64,000 nucleotides of DNA from Pseudomonas putida (GTDB lineage: Bacteria; Pseudomonadota; Gammaproteobacteria; Pseudomonadales; Pseudomonadaceae), in NCBI RefSeq assembly GCF_026625125.1, contig NZ_CP113097.1, positions 3,534,001 through 3,598,000 of the forward strand, given 5' to 3'. The translations under genes were made by a program, and so were the position numbers. The notes beneath the pieces were generated by a model, which did not search any database, had not been told where the DNA came from, and saw nothing but the letters and a program-made list of their open reading frames with translations. Within the stretch, counting starts at the first letter, position 1; every line of letters begins with the position of its first letter. Shown piece after piece: positions 16,824 through 28,834 of this stretch.

Positions 16824-18052
16824 CGTGCATCTCCGTGGGTAAACAGCACACCATCCGCCTGCAGGACGGCGATTTCTTCAGGGCTGAAGCCAAGCCCGGC
16901 AGCCACTTCGGCGTTGTGTTGGCCAAGGTCCGGGGCGACTTGGTGGATCGTGGTATCGCAGTCGGAAAAGCGGAACGGCAGGTTGGGCAGGCGCAGCGTG
17001 CCGTAGCGTGGATGCTGCTGCTCGATGACCATGTTGCGTGCCTGGATCTGCGGGTCGGCCAGCACTTCGTCGATGCGCTGGACCTTGGCACTGGGGATGT
17101 CGATGGCATCGAGCAACGCCAGAATCTCAGCCACCCGACGCGCGCCGACCCAGTCGCGGACCACCGCCAGGATCGCCTCGCGGTGGGCATTGCGGCCGTT
17201 GAGGCTGTGGTAGCGCTGGTCGCTGCCGAACCCGGGCGGGCCGCCGTTGGCTTCGAGCATGGCCGCGAAGCGCCGCCAGGCATCGTCGACCTGGGCGGCG
17301 ATCACCAGGTCGCCGTCGGCGGCGCGGAACACGCCGTAAAGGGTCGAGGTGGGCATGTCGTGGCCCGTCTGCTGGGGCAATACCGTGCCACCGGACAGCG
17401 TGTAGCACTGCACCGCGTATTCGTGCATCGACACCAGGGTGTCGTACAGGGCCATGTCGATGTGCTGGCCACGGCCACTGTTCACGCGGCCGAGCAGCGC
17501 GGCATTGATCGCCGCCACCGCGTGGATGCCGGTGTACATGTCGCCCAGGGAAATACGCAGCAGCGGCGGCGCCTCACCCGGCACGCCAACCATCTGCATG
17601 ATCCCGCTCTTGGCCTCGGCGATCAGGCCGAAGCCGGCGCGGTGGGCGTCCGGCCCGGTGTGCCCGTAGGCGGAAATCGAGCAGTACACCAGACCCGGGT
17701 TGCGCGCCGACAGCTCGGCGTAACCCAGGCCCAGCTTGTCCAGAGCGCCGGGGCGGTAGTTTTCGATGAACACATCGGCCGAATCGGTCAGGCGTTGCAT
17801 GAAGGCTTTGCCACGCGGGTCCTTCATATTGACGCTGACGCCCTGCTTGCCCATGTTCAGTTGCAGGAAGTAGCCGCTCTGCTGGTCATCCAGGGTAAAC
17901 GCATGCTGGCGGCCGGCATCGCCGCTGCCCGGCCGTTCGACCTTGATCACCTCGGCACCCAGCGCCGCCAGGCAGCGCCCCACATAAGGACCGGCGAGGA
18001 AGTGGCTGTAGTCGATGACGCGGATACCCGCCAATGGCAATGCCTGGCTCAT
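16820..18052 (-). CDS. CaiB/BaiF family (class III) CoA-transferase
   Basis: A 410-residue protein from ATG 18052, preceded by GGAGGG seven bases upstream. Class III CoA-transferase landmarks are GIRVIDYSHFLAGPYVGRCL at the N-terminus, LGAEVIKVERP, the catalytic Asp region in LRISLGDMYTGIHA, and YYLQLNMGKQ-type motif YFLQLNMGKQGVSVNM. It moves CoA between a CoA-thioester donor and a carboxylic acid. It is flanked by a MaoC hydratase (overlap ATGA) and aroE-like (overlap ATGA), so it probably activates the acid that MaoC then hydrates or dehydrates. Confidence 0.9.
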   Translation of the reverse strand: MSQALPLAGIRVIDYSHFLAGPYVGRCLAALGAEVIKVERPGSGDAGRQHAFTLDDQQSGYFLQLNMGKQGVSVNMKDPRGKAFMQRLTDSADVFIENYRPGALDKLGLGYAELSARNPGLVYCSISAYGHTGPDAHRAGFGLIAEAKSGIMQMVGVPGEAPPLLRISLGDMYTGIHAVAAINAALLGRVNSGRGQHIDMALYDTLVSMHEYAVQCYTLSGGTVLPQQTGHDMPTSTLYGVFRAADGDLVIAAQVDDAWRRFAAMLEANGGPPGFGSDQRYHSLNGRNAHREAILAVVRDWVGARRVAEILALLDAIDIPSAKVQRIDEVLADPQIQARNMVIEQQHPRYGTLRLPNLPFRFSDCDTTIHQVAPDLGQHNAEVAAGLGFSPEEIAVLQADGVLFTHGDAR

Positions 18053-18504
18053 GCGTCTGCCCTCCTCGGCACCATCAGGCGGTGCTCGCCGCGCTGCACG
18101 ACTTCGCCATTCTGGTTGATCAGTTCCGACGGCAGGACCACGATGCCCCAGCCCGGGCGGCTTTTGCTGGGACGCATCGCCCCCACGCGCATGCGTACAT
18201 GCAGCACATCGTTGACCTTGATCGGCAGCACGAAATCCCAGGTCCAGCCCAGCGACATGCCCGGCACGAAGCGGTACTCGCATTGGGTCTTCAGGCCGTC
18301 GGCGATCGACAACCCGAACAAGCCGTGGGCGACCAGGCAGCCGAAATGGCTGGCATTGGCGTATGCCTCATCGACATGGACCGGGGTGTGGTCGCCGGTA
18401 AGGTCGGCGTAGGCCAGGATGCGCTCGCGAGTTACCGTGTAGGTGGGGCTGAGGCATTCATCGCCTTCGCGGGCATCGTCCCAGAATTTCTCCACTACGC
18501 TCAT
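18049..18504 (-). CDS. MaoC-like hydratase/dehydratase
   Basis: A 151-residue hot-dog protein starting at ATG 18504 behind GGAGGT. It carries the hydratase-2 signature (DHTPVHVDEAYANASHFGCLVAHG, quoted in part: TPVHVDEAYA), with catalytic Asp/His. Proteins of this type hydrate enoyl-CoA or mesaconyl-CoA-like thioesters. Four-base overlaps join it to the VOC gene before it and the CoA-transferase gene after it. Confidence 0.9.
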   Translation of the reverse strand: MSVVEKFWDDAREGDECLSPTYTVTRERILAYADLTGDHTPVHVDEAYANASHFGCLVAHGLFGLSIADGLKTQCEYRFVPGMSLGWTWDFVLPIKVNDVLHVRMRVGAMRPSKSRPGWGIVVLPSELINQNGEVVQRGEHRLMVPRRADA

Positions 18505-18899
18505 GCCGATACCTCCGCACGCGGGTCGATGGCCAGTGCCTGGGCGACGCATCTGGCCGGCGAGGCCTGGATGAACTCAACCGCCAAACCGTCGGGCAGG
18601 CGTAGCCAGTTGCGGCCCTGAGGCATTTCGCTGACACCGAAGCGCTGGGCTGTGGCCAGGGTGGCTTCCAGGTCCTCGCACATGATGCCCAAGTGCGCCA
18701 TGCGACCCTCCGGCCCGGCGAAGTCAGGCTGGTGAATGAACTGCAGGCCGCCCAGCGTCCAGTACTGCGTCGGCTGCTCGACGTCGCCCTGCACTTCCCG
18801 CATGGTCATACCGCACACTTCGTTGAAGAAACGGATATGCCACTGAATGTCCCGCACCCAGAAGGCAACGTGTTCGAGATAGGCTTTCGGCTGGCTCAT
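18501..18899 (-). CDS. VOC (glyoxalase/dioxygenase fold) family protein
   Basis: A 132-residue protein from ATG 18899, with the VOC opening LEHVAFWVRDIQWHIRFFNE, a single beta-alpha-beta-beta-beta pair, and the closing LRLPDGLAVEFIQ. His and Glu residues for a metal site are present (HV near the start, AHLGI in the middle, VEF at the end). The family includes glyoxalases, epimerases and extradiol dioxygenases, so the reaction cannot be named. It overlaps both operon neighbours by four bases. Confidence 0.85.
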   Translation of the reverse strand: MSQPKAYLEHVAFWVRDIQWHIRFFNEVCGMTMREVQGDVEQPTQYWTLGGLQFIHQPDFAGPEGRMAHLGIMCEDLEATLATAQRFGVSEMPQGRNWLRLPDGLAVEFIQASPARCVAQALAIDPRAEVSA

Positions 18900-19843
18900 G
18901 GAGTGTCCCTTTTCTGGTGATCGGCCATCGCGCGTTCGATGCCCTTGATACAGGCCACCAAGGTCGCGTTGACGGGGGTGGCAACGCCATGGCGCTGGCC
19001 CCAGCGCACGACGGAGCCGTTGATGAAATCGATTTCGGTGATCGAGCCCTTTTCCAGGCTTTGCAGCATCGAGGTACGAAAGCTGGCCGGCAGGCCCTCG
19101 GCAGCCAGCGTCCATGCCGCTTCGGGGCTGGTCAGGCTCAGGCGAATGCCCGCCCGTTCGGCAACGGTGATGGCCTCGGCCACGGCAGCCTTTGCCGTGC
19201 TTTCCAGCAGCGGCTCGCTGTACAGCTGCCCATAGCTGAGCATGGTGATGCCGCTCAACGCGCCCGTCGCGACGTTGACCAGCAGCTTGTCCCACATGGT
19301 GCCGAGGATGTTGTCACTGACCGTGGTGGCCAGCCCGGCGTTGTTGAAAGCTTCGGCGATGGCCTGCACGCGCGGCGTCAGCTGGCCGTCGAGCTCGCCA
19401 ATGAAGGTTTGTTTACCGACGACACCGGCGCTGATCGAACCCGGGGCGAGCAGCACGCCGCCGACATAGGTCTTGCCAGCAAGCACCCGCTCGCGGCCCA
19501 CCGCCTCGGCCAGGATGTCCTCGTGGCCAAGGCCGTTCTGCAGCGACAGCACCAGCGTCTGCGGCCCGATCAGCGCGGCGGCACCGGCGATGGCCTCGGC
19601 GGTGTGAAACGACTTCACCAACACCACCACCAGGTCGGTCACGCCGACGTCCTCGGCTTCGATGGCCGCGTTGACCGGTACATAGCGCTCGCCCCGCTCG
19701 TCCTGCACCCGCAGGCCCTGCTGGTTCATCGCCTCGACGTGCGCGCGGCCGCGGTTCAACAGCCAGGTTTCATGCCCTGCCTCGCTCAGGGCCGCACCGA
19801 TGGCGCAACCCAGTGCACCGGCACCCAGAATGCAGATTTTCAC
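18896..19843 (-). CDS. Ketopantoate reductase family protein (ApbA/PanE-like)
   Basis: A 315-residue NADPH-dependent reductase. It has the Rossmann motif MKICILGAGALGCAIGAALSE (quoted in part: GAGALGCAIG), LQNGLGHEDILAEAVG, and the C-terminal helical domain with KLLVNVATGALSGIT (conserved Lys and Asn). It reduces 2-keto acids; as the first gene of a catabolic operon it is unlikely to be the pantothenate enzyme. It is divergent from a LysR gene 93 bases away, with a perfect palindrome between them. Confidence 0.88.
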   Translation of the reverse strand: MKICILGAGALGCAIGAALSEAGHETWLLNRGRAHVEAMNQQGLRVQDERGERYVPVNAAIEAEDVGVTDLVVVLVKSFHTAEAIAGAAALIGPQTLVLSLQNGLGHEDILAEAVGRERVLAGKTYVGGVLLAPGSISAGVVGKQTFIGELDGQLTPRVQAIAEAFNNAGLATTVSDNILGTMWDKLLVNVATGALSGITMLSYGQLYSEPLLESTAKAAVAEAITVAERAGIRLSLTSPEAAWTLAAEGLPASFRTSMLQSLEKGSITEIDFINGSVVRWGQRHGVATPVNATLVACIKGIERAMADHQKRDTP

Positions 19844-19908
19844 GTCGCAGACCTCCTGTGATTTGCGATCACCTTATGCAGCGGGGATTATTTGCGCTAT
19901 ACAATGAC

Positions 19909-19926
19909 CTCAATAAGCCTATTGAG
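19909..19926. promoter_or_regulatory. Perfect inverted repeat, candidate LysR operator
   Basis: CTCAATA-AGCC-TATTGAG: two perfect 7-bp arms with a 4-bp spacer, in the 93-bp gap between the divergent ketopantoate reductase and LysR genes, 11 bases before the LysR ATG. It contains the T-N11-A spacing typical of LysR-type binding sites. Its position lets it control both directions. Confidence 0.7.
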
Positions 19927-19936
19927 ATTGTTAATA

Positions 19937-20851
19937 ATGACGACCCTGGAGGCCCTGCCCGAGCCCAAGCTGCTGCAACTGTTCGACGTGCTGTACCACT
20001 GCCGCAGCGTGACCCGCGCCGCCGAGCAGTTGGGGCAGAGCCAGCCGACCATCAGCATCTGGCTGGCGCGCCTGCGCGAACAATTGAACGACCCACTGTT
20101 CGTGCGCACGCCGGGCGGCATGGCCCCGACCCCGCGCGCCGACCAGCTGATAGGCCCGTGCCGCGAGGTGCTGGAATCGCTACGGCGGCTGACCGCCTGG
20201 GAGCCGCAGTTCATCGCCGCCACCGCGCAGCGGCGATTTCGCCTGTGTGTCAGCGATGCCAGCCACATCACCTTGCTGCCCAGCATCCTCAACCATTTGC
20301 GCAAGCATGCGCCGGGCATACGCCTGGAGGCGGCGCGGATCGATGGCAATACCGAGAGTGCCCTGGAATCGGGCGAAGCGGACCTGGCCATCGGCTTCGT
20401 GCCCTGGCTGGGAGGGGGGATGTATCAGCAGGTGCTGTTCGAGCAGGACTGGGTGTGCCTGAGCAACCCTCAGCATCCGCGCCTGGGCAAGGGCATGAGC
20501 CTGGAGCGGTATCGGGCCGAGGGGCATGTGCAGATCAGTTTCGGCACCGGGCAGAAGCTGCTGGAAGCGGGATTGGCGCGGGCCGGGATCGAACGGCGAA
20601 TCATGCTGGAGCTGCCGGCGTTTCTCGGCTTAGGGATGATAATCGGGACTACCGATCTACTCGCCACCTTGCCGCGGCATATCGGCCGGACACTGGCCGA
20701 CATGCATGGGCTGCAGGTCCATGATTGCCCGTTCGAAGTTGAAGGGTTCACAGTCAAACAGCATTGGCATGCCCGATATCATCAGGACAGTGGAAACCGG
20801 TGGTTGAGGGAAGTCGTTCGCGGATTGTTTCAGTCCGCAAGCCAGGCATGA
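19937..20851 (+). CDS. LysR family transcriptional regulator (of the aroQ operon)
   Basis: A 304-residue regulator from ATG 19937. The N-terminal winged helix (LLQLFDVLYHCRSVTRAAEQLGQSQPTIS, key part SVTRAAEQLGQSQPTIS) is followed by a type 2 periplasmic-binding-like effector domain. It is divergent from the six-gene operon ending in aroQ and is its likely activator, sensing a pathway intermediate. An in-frame ATG 45 bases earlier lies inside the palindrome region and is less likely. Confidence 0.9.
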   Translation: MTTLEALPEPKLLQLFDVLYHCRSVTRAAEQLGQSQPTISIWLARLREQLNDPLFVRTPGGMAPTPRADQLIGPCREVLESLRRLTAWEPQFIAATAQRRFRLCVSDASHITLLPSILNHLRKHAPGIRLEAARIDGNTESALESGEADLAIGFVPWLGGGMYQQVLFEQDWVCLSNPQHPRLGKGMSLERYRAEGHVQISFGTGQKLLEAGLARAGIERRIMLELPAFLGLGMIIGTTDLLATLPRHIGRTLADMHGLQVHDCPFEVEGFTVKQHWHARYHQDSGNRWLREVVRGLFQSASQA

Positions 20852-23903
<3,052 letters not shown>

Positions 23904-23914
23904 GCCTGCCCAAT

Positions 23915-23933
23915 GCGGCGCGCTTTGCGCCGC
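23915..23933 (+). terminator. GC-rich hairpin after the second aldo/keto reductase
   Basis: GCGGCGC-GCTTT-GCGCCGC, a perfect 7-bp stem 12 bases after the stop. The following tract is weak (CACTTTCAC), so it may be a partial terminator or a processing/stabilising hairpin between operon genes. Confidence 0.45.
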
Positions 23934-23962
23934 CACTTTCACATCTGACCGGAGTTGACCCG

Positions 23963-24430
23963 ATGAACCGATTGATCGCACCACTCGTTGCTTTGTCATT
24001 CATGGCCACAGAATCTCAGGCCGCCAGCGAAATACGCGTCACACCTAACGGCTCGCAGCCCTCGGTCAAGGGCGCGACTCAAAATTTCACCGGCTCGGTG
24101 CGCGTTGATGGCCTGTTCAGCGGTGATGCGCCGGCGCGTATCGGCGGCGGCACGGTGACCTTCGAGCCCGGCGCACGCACGGCTTGGCACAGCCACCCGC
24201 TGGGGCAAACGTTGATCGTCACCGCAGGTGTGGGCTACGTGCAGCAGGAGGGCGGCCCCCGCCAGGAAATACGGCCGGGCGACACTGTCTGGATTCCGCC
24301 ACACATCCGACACTGGCATGGGGCCACGGCCAGCAACGGTATGACCCACATCGCCATCGCCGAAGCCGAAGACGGCAAGACCGTCACCTGGGCGGAACAG
24401 GTCTCGGAGGCGCAATACGCCGGCCAATGA
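23963..24430 (+). CDS. Exported cupin domain protein
   Basis: A 155-residue protein with an N-terminal signal peptide (LIAPLVALSFMATESQAA). The cupin barrel has metal-binding motif 1 in GARTAWHSHPLGQTLIVTAG (His-His-Gln/Glu positions) and motif 2 in PGDTVWIPPHIRHWHGA. Similar cupins sit beside carboxymuconolactone decarboxylase-like genes in many proteobacteria, as here. Function is unknown; a metal-dependent periplasmic enzyme is likely. Confidence 0.88.
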   Translation: MNRLIAPLVALSFMATESQAASEIRVTPNGSQPSVKGATQNFTGSVRVDGLFSGDAPARIGGGTVTFEPGARTAWHSHPLGQTLIVTAGVGYVQQEGGPRQEIRPGDTVWIPPHIRHWHGATASNGMTHIAIAEAEDGKTVTWAEQVSEAQYAGQ

Positions 24431-24445
24431 AGTTACGGAATGTGT

Positions 24446-24470
24446 CAAAGGTGCTCGCCCGGCACCTTTG
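24446..24470 (+). terminator. Terminator-like inverted repeat after the cupin gene
   Basis: CAAAGGTGC-TCGCCCG-GCACCTTTG, a perfect 9-bp stem 16 bases after the cupin stop. No T-tract follows, so Rho-independent termination is uncertain. The remaining bases up to 24659 hold no supported gene. Confidence 0.45.
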
Positions 24471-24659
24471 TCGCAAACCGTCACCCGCCCTACAGGCCCC
24501 GTATCAGCGGAGTCGCGCCGCAATTGCGGCGGTTGTGGCCATTTCTACTCATGAGTTCTGCTCAGAAGTCCTTGCGCAATTTCGGGGTTAATCGACCTAA
24601 CCATCCTCCGTACGATCCAGCGACACCGCGGTGCCCCGCAATGGCTGGAGCCTTTCAAG

Positions 24660-25433
24660 ATGACCACTGATGCACGCAGCAACCCTACCCTCCCCGCACT
24701 CATGGCGTTTTGTCTGGGCATCGGGGCGATGTTCAGCGTTACCACTCAAGCAGCCGAGGCATCGAAGACAATGGCCAGCACGCCCGCCAGCGCAGCCACC
24801 TTGTCGCGCCAACAACAAACGATCCCTCTGATCGCCGCGTTCATGGCGACCAGCGACATGCCCAACCTCAACACCGCCCTCAATCAAGGGCTCGATGCCG
24901 GCCTGACCATCAGCGAAATCCGGGAAATGCTCGTGCAGCTGTACGCCTATGTGGGCTTCCCACGCAGCCTCAACGCCTTGAACGAGCTGATGACGGTGGT
25001 GCAAACACGCAAACAGCGCGGTATCGAAGACGCGCCGGGGCGTGAGCCGAGCCGGGCGATTCCGATGGGGGATGAGCTGCTGGCCGCCGGCACAGCGAAT
25101 CAAACCAGGATCTCCGGCGCTCCGGTCAAAGGCCCGGTGTTCGAGTTCGCTCCGGTGATCAACCGGTTCCTGCAAACCCACCTGTTCGGCGACATCTTCG
25201 AGCGCGACAACCTCGACTGGCAAAGTCGCGAACTGGCGACTGTCGGCGCGCTGGCGGCAACGCCAGGAGTCGAGCAGCAATTGCGCTCGCACATGGCGGC
25301 GAGCCTGCGCGTCGGCCTGAGCACGGCACAGTTGCAAGAGGTCGCGGAACTGCTGAAAAAACACGCTGATGCACAGACGGCTGAACGTGCCAACACCGCG
25401 TTGACACAAGCCCTCGCGGCTTCGGGGAAGTGA
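24660..25433 (+). CDS. Exported carboxymuconolactone decarboxylase family protein
   Basis: A 257-residue protein with an N-terminal hydrophobic export signal (ALMAFCLGIGAMFSVTTQAA) and two CMD/AhpD-like helical repeats (about residues 60-115 and 165-245; the second contains ELATVGALAATPGVEQQLRS). The catalytic Cys-x-x-Cys of AhpD peroxidases is absent, since the only Cys lies in the signal. Cupin plus CMD pairs recur in oxidoreductase clusters like this one. The gene ends one base before the next ATG. Confidence 0.88.
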   Translation: MTTDARSNPTLPALMAFCLGIGAMFSVTTQAAEASKTMASTPASAATLSRQQQTIPLIAAFMATSDMPNLNTALNQGLDAGLTISEIREMLVQLYAYVGFPRSLNALNELMTVVQTRKQRGIEDAPGREPSRAIPMGDELLAAGTANQTRISGAPVKGPVFEFAPVINRFLQTHLFGDIFERDNLDWQSRELATVGALAATPGVEQQLRSHMAASLRVGLSTAQLQEVAELLKKHADAQTAERANTALTQALAASGK

Positions 25434-25434
25434 C

Positions 25435-26499
25435 ATGAAAACTGCAAAGTCCCTGCTGAGCATCACACTGTTGAGCCTGTTGGCGGCCTGCGCGAACCAC
25501 CCCGATGGCTCGTTGCTGATTCAACACCAAGGCAGCTTCGCCGCCGGCGGCTCAGTGACCACTGCACCGGGCACCTTCAACCCACGCCAACCAATGATGC
25601 CAAACGGCCAGACATACCACGGTGACCACGTCTACGCCTTCTATCAAATCCCGGTGGATGCGCGAAAACTACCCATCGTCATGTGGCACGGTGCGGGTCA
25701 GTTTTCCAAGACCTGGGAAACCACCGCCGATGGTCGCGAAGGCTTTCAGAACATCTTTCTGCGCCGCCATTACGGCGTCTACCTGATGGACCAGCCCCGG
25801 CGTGGCGATGCCGGGCGCAGCATGGTCGAGACCACAATCAAGCCCGTGCCTGACGAACAACTGTGGTTCAACCAGTTCCGCATCGGGCTGTGGCCCAACT
25901 ACTTCAACGGCGTGCAAGTTGCTCAGGATGACCAGACCCGCGAGCAGTTTTTCCGGGCGATGACGCCGAACACCGGGCCGTTCGACATGGGCGTGGTCTC
26001 TGATGGCGTGTCAGCGCTGTTCGATAAAATCGGCCCAGGGATTTTGTTTACGCACTCGCAAGGTGGCGGGCCTGGCTGGCTGACAGCGATCAAGAACGAC
26101 AAGGTCAAAGCCATCGTGGCGTTCGAACCGGGCAGCAGCTTCGTGTTCGCTGATGGTGAAGTGCCTGCGCCTATTCCCAGTGCGTTCGACACGGTGCAAG
26201 GCGCGGCAGTGCCGATGGAGCAATTCATGGCCCTGACACGCATTCCGATTCTGATCCTGTACGGCGACAACATCCCGGAACAGGCGGTCGACCTGCCCGC
26301 CCAGGACAGTTGGCGGGCACGCCTGAAAATGGCCCGGCTCTGGCGTGACGCGGTCAATCGCCACGGCGGTGATGTGCGGCTGATCCACTTGCCGGAGATC
26401 GGCATTCACGGCAATACCCACTTCCCCATGTCGGATCTGAACAATGTGCAGATCGCTGACCTGGTCGCGCAATTCCTCAAAGAAAAGCAGCTGGACTGA
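25435..26499 (+). CDS. Alpha/beta hydrolase lipoprotein
   Basis: A 354-residue protein with a lipoprotein signal (SITLLSLLAACAN, lipobox LAAC). The alpha/beta hydrolase fold has an oxyanion region IVMWHGAGQ, the nucleophile in LFTHSQGGGPGW, and a late His in GIHGNTHFPMSD. It is probably an outer-membrane- or periplasm-anchored esterase. It follows the CMD gene directly. Confidence 0.88.
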   Translation: MKTAKSLLSITLLSLLAACANHPDGSLLIQHQGSFAAGGSVTTAPGTFNPRQPMMPNGQTYHGDHVYAFYQIPVDARKLPIVMWHGAGQFSKTWETTADGREGFQNIFLRRHYGVYLMDQPRRGDAGRSMVETTIKPVPDEQLWFNQFRIGLWPNYFNGVQVAQDDQTREQFFRAMTPNTGPFDMGVVSDGVSALFDKIGPGILFTHSQGGGPGWLTAIKNDKVKAIVAFEPGSSFVFADGEVPAPIPSAFDTVQGAAVPMEQFMALTRIPILILYGDNIPEQAVDLPAQDSWRARLKMARLWRDAVNRHGGDVRLIHLPEIGIHGNTHFPMSDLNNVQIADLVAQFLKEKQLD

Positions 26500-26548
26500 C
26501 CCAGATACTTTTGCAACTGCCACCCTTATGCTTGCTCAGGAGCTTCAC

Positions 26549-27601
26549 GTGAAAAACACTCTCAAAGCCACGTTCATGTCGGCATTGGTCGGCCTATCGG
26601 CGGGCGAAGCCTTGGCCGCCGATTACAAAAAGAACCCGTTCACCCTCGCCTACGAAGGCGCGATCAGCAAGAACGAACCGGGCAAGGTCAACATCCACCC
26701 GGTCAGCTACACGCTCAACGGGCTGGATATCGCTGCCAACGTCTACACTCCGGCCAACTATGACGCGAAGAAGACCTACCCGACCGTGGTCGTTGCACAC
26801 CCCAATGGCGGCGTGAAAGAACAGGTCGCCGGCCTGTACGCGCAACGCCTGGCCGAACAGGGCTACATCACCATCACGGCCGACGCGGCGTATCAGGGTG
26901 CCAGCGGTGGTCAACCGCGCAGCATCGATAAACCGGCGTATCGCATCGAAGACATTCACGGCATGGCCGACTTCATCAGCCAGTTCGCTGGCGTCGATGC
27001 CAAGCGTCTGGGCCTGCTTGGCATCTGTGGTGGTGGTGGTTATTCGCTGGCGGCAGCGCAGACCGACAAACGCTTCAAATCACTGGCAACCGTGAGCATG
27101 TTCAACTCGGGCCGGGTACGTCGCAACGGCTACAATGACTCGCAGATGGACAGCATTCAGCAACGCCTGCAACAGTCATCAGCAGCCCGCGCGCAAGAGG
27201 CCGCCGGCGGCGCGGTGCTGTATTCGGGGGATGCCAACCTCACCGACGAGCAGATTGCCAAACTGCCCTTCGCGCTCTATCGCCAAGGTTATGAATATTA
27301 CTGGAAGACCCACGCGCACCCGAACTCGACCTTCAAATACACCACCAGCAGCCTGCTCGACTTGATGCGTTTCGACGCCACTGACCATATCGAACTGATC
27401 AACCAACCGTTGCTGATGATCGCTGGCAGCAAAGCCGACAGCCTGTACATGACACAGGACGCCTTCCCCAAAGCCACCGGCACCACCGACAAGGAAGTAT
27501 TTATTCTCGACGGCGCGACGCACATCGAAACCTATTGGGTGCCGCGTTATGTCGATGCCGCAATTGGCAAACTAAGCGCATTTTACGCCCGCACCCTGTA
27601 A
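26549..27601 (+). CDS. Exported dienelactone-hydrolase-like alpha/beta hydrolase
   Basis: A 350-residue protein from a GTG at 26549; AGGAG precedes it and a signal peptide (KATFMSALVGLSAGEALAA) then follows. The nucleophile elbow is LLGICGGGGY, so Cys160 replaces the usual Ser, as in dienelactone hydrolases. Asp and His candidates lie in AGSKADS and DGATHIETYW. The gene closes the plus-strand cluster before a LysR gene. Confidence 0.87.
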   Translation: MKNTLKATFMSALVGLSAGEALAADYKKNPFTLAYEGAISKNEPGKVNIHPVSYTLNGLDIAANVYTPANYDAKKTYPTVVVAHPNGGVKEQVAGLYAQRLAEQGYITITADAAYQGASGGQPRSIDKPAYRIEDIHGMADFISQFAGVDAKRLGLLGICGGGGYSLAAAQTDKRFKSLATVSMFNSGRVRRNGYNDSQMDSIQQRLQQSSAARAQEAAGGAVLYSGDANLTDEQIAKLPFALYRQGYEYYWKTHAHPNSTFKYTTSSLLDLMRFDATDHIELINQPLLMIAGSKADSLYMTQDAFPKATGTTDKEVFILDGATHIETYWVPRYVDAAIGKLSAFYARTL

Positions 27602-27681
27602 TCAAGCTCTTGGGGTCGCGCATTCGCGTGCAACCTGCTTTTATGGATTAATTCCGCGCCCCTTATGAGAGGTTCTCATCA

Positions 27682-28575
27682 ATGTCCCGCGCCAATCTCA
27701 ACGACCTGCAAGCCTTCGTGGTCATCACCCGCGAAGGCAGTTTCACCCGCGCGGCCGCTCAGCTTGGCGTCTCGCAGTCGGCGCTGAGCCACACCATGCG
27801 CGCGCTGGAAAGCCGATTGGGCGTGCGCCTGCTGACACGTACCACCCGTAGCGTTTCGCCGACCGAGGCCGGTCAGCGGCTGTATCAGGCGATGGCGCCG
27901 CGGTTCGATGAGATCGAGCTCGAACTGGCTGCGGTCAGCGAGTTCCGTGACACCCCGGCAGGCAATGTGCGGATTCAAGCATCCGAACATGCCGCCAACA
28001 ATATTCTGTGGCCCAAGCTTTTAAAGGTGCTTCCCGACTATCCGGACATCAAAGTCGAAATCACCGTCGACTACGCCCTCTCCGACATCGTCGCGCAACG
28101 CTATGACGCCGGTGTACGCTTGGGAGATCAGGTGGCCAAGGACATGATCGCCGTTCCTATCGGGCCACCATTGCGGATCGCGGTCGTGGGCTCACCCGAG
28201 TACTTCAAACAGCGGCCGGTGCCGAAGGAGCCTGGAGATCTGGCGGTGCAAAATTGTATCAATCTGCGCCTACCCACCCATGGCAGCCTGATGCAATGGG
28301 ATTTTGAAAAGGATGGTCACGAACTGAAGGCCCGTGTAGAAGGCCAATGGACGTTCAACAGCAGCATGCCGATCCTGCGTGCGGCCGTGGCGGGATGCGG
28401 CTTGGGTTTCCTGCCGGAGGACATGGTGGCGAAGGAGCTCGCTGACGGTACCCTTGTGCGGGTGTTGGAAGATTGGTGCCAACCCTTTGCCGGATACCAT
28501 CTCTACTACCCCAATCGCCGAGAACACTCATCAGCGTTTGGCGTTGTAGTTGACGCGTTACTCTACAAGCGCTGA
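27682..28575 (+). CDS. LysR family transcriptional regulator
   Basis: A 297-residue regulator with an N-terminal winged helix (LQAFVVITREGSFTRAAAQLGVSQSALSHTM, key part SFTRAAAQLGVSQSALSH) and a substrate-binding domain. It lies downstream of, and codirectional with, the aldo/keto reductase cluster and may control it, though no divergent arrangement proves this. It belongs to the subgroup (YafC/DmlR-like) often adjacent to aldo/keto reductases. Confidence 0.9.
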   Translation: MSRANLNDLQAFVVITREGSFTRAAAQLGVSQSALSHTMRALESRLGVRLLTRTTRSVSPTEAGQRLYQAMAPRFDEIELELAAVSEFRDTPAGNVRIQASEHAANNILWPKLLKVLPDYPDIKVEITVDYALSDIVAQRYDAGVRLGDQVAKDMIAVPIGPPLRIAVVGSPEYFKQRPVPKEPGDLAVQNCINLRLPTHGSLMQWDFEKDGHELKARVEGQWTFNSSMPILRAAVAGCGLGFLPEDMVAKELADGTLVRVLEDWCQPFAGYHLYYPNRREHSSAFGVVVDALLYKR

Positions 28576-28834
28576 GCCAACGACCTCCTTTGTATGACAC
28601 TTAGTCGATCGTTACCCTCCGCTCATGTCTCTGTGAGTAAATCTTCGGCGTCTCAATACTCAATAGAAACAGTGATGAGTCGTTCCTATCGCGTCAATGG
28701 GGATGTCAGTCGCTCTCCAACCGAAGCGACAGTCAGGCAGCCCGAAGCACAAGCCAATGCTGCAAACATCGCTTCCTGCGCACCAATGCAGTTTTGGGCT
28801 TGCGCGTTTACGGTCGGCAAAGCGGTGGCCCTAT

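Noticed and set aside
28576..28834. Short plus-strand frames between the LysR gene and the Tat deiminase gene
   Set aside because: No ribosome-binding site or recognisable family; the 260 bases look like ordinary intergenic sequence.
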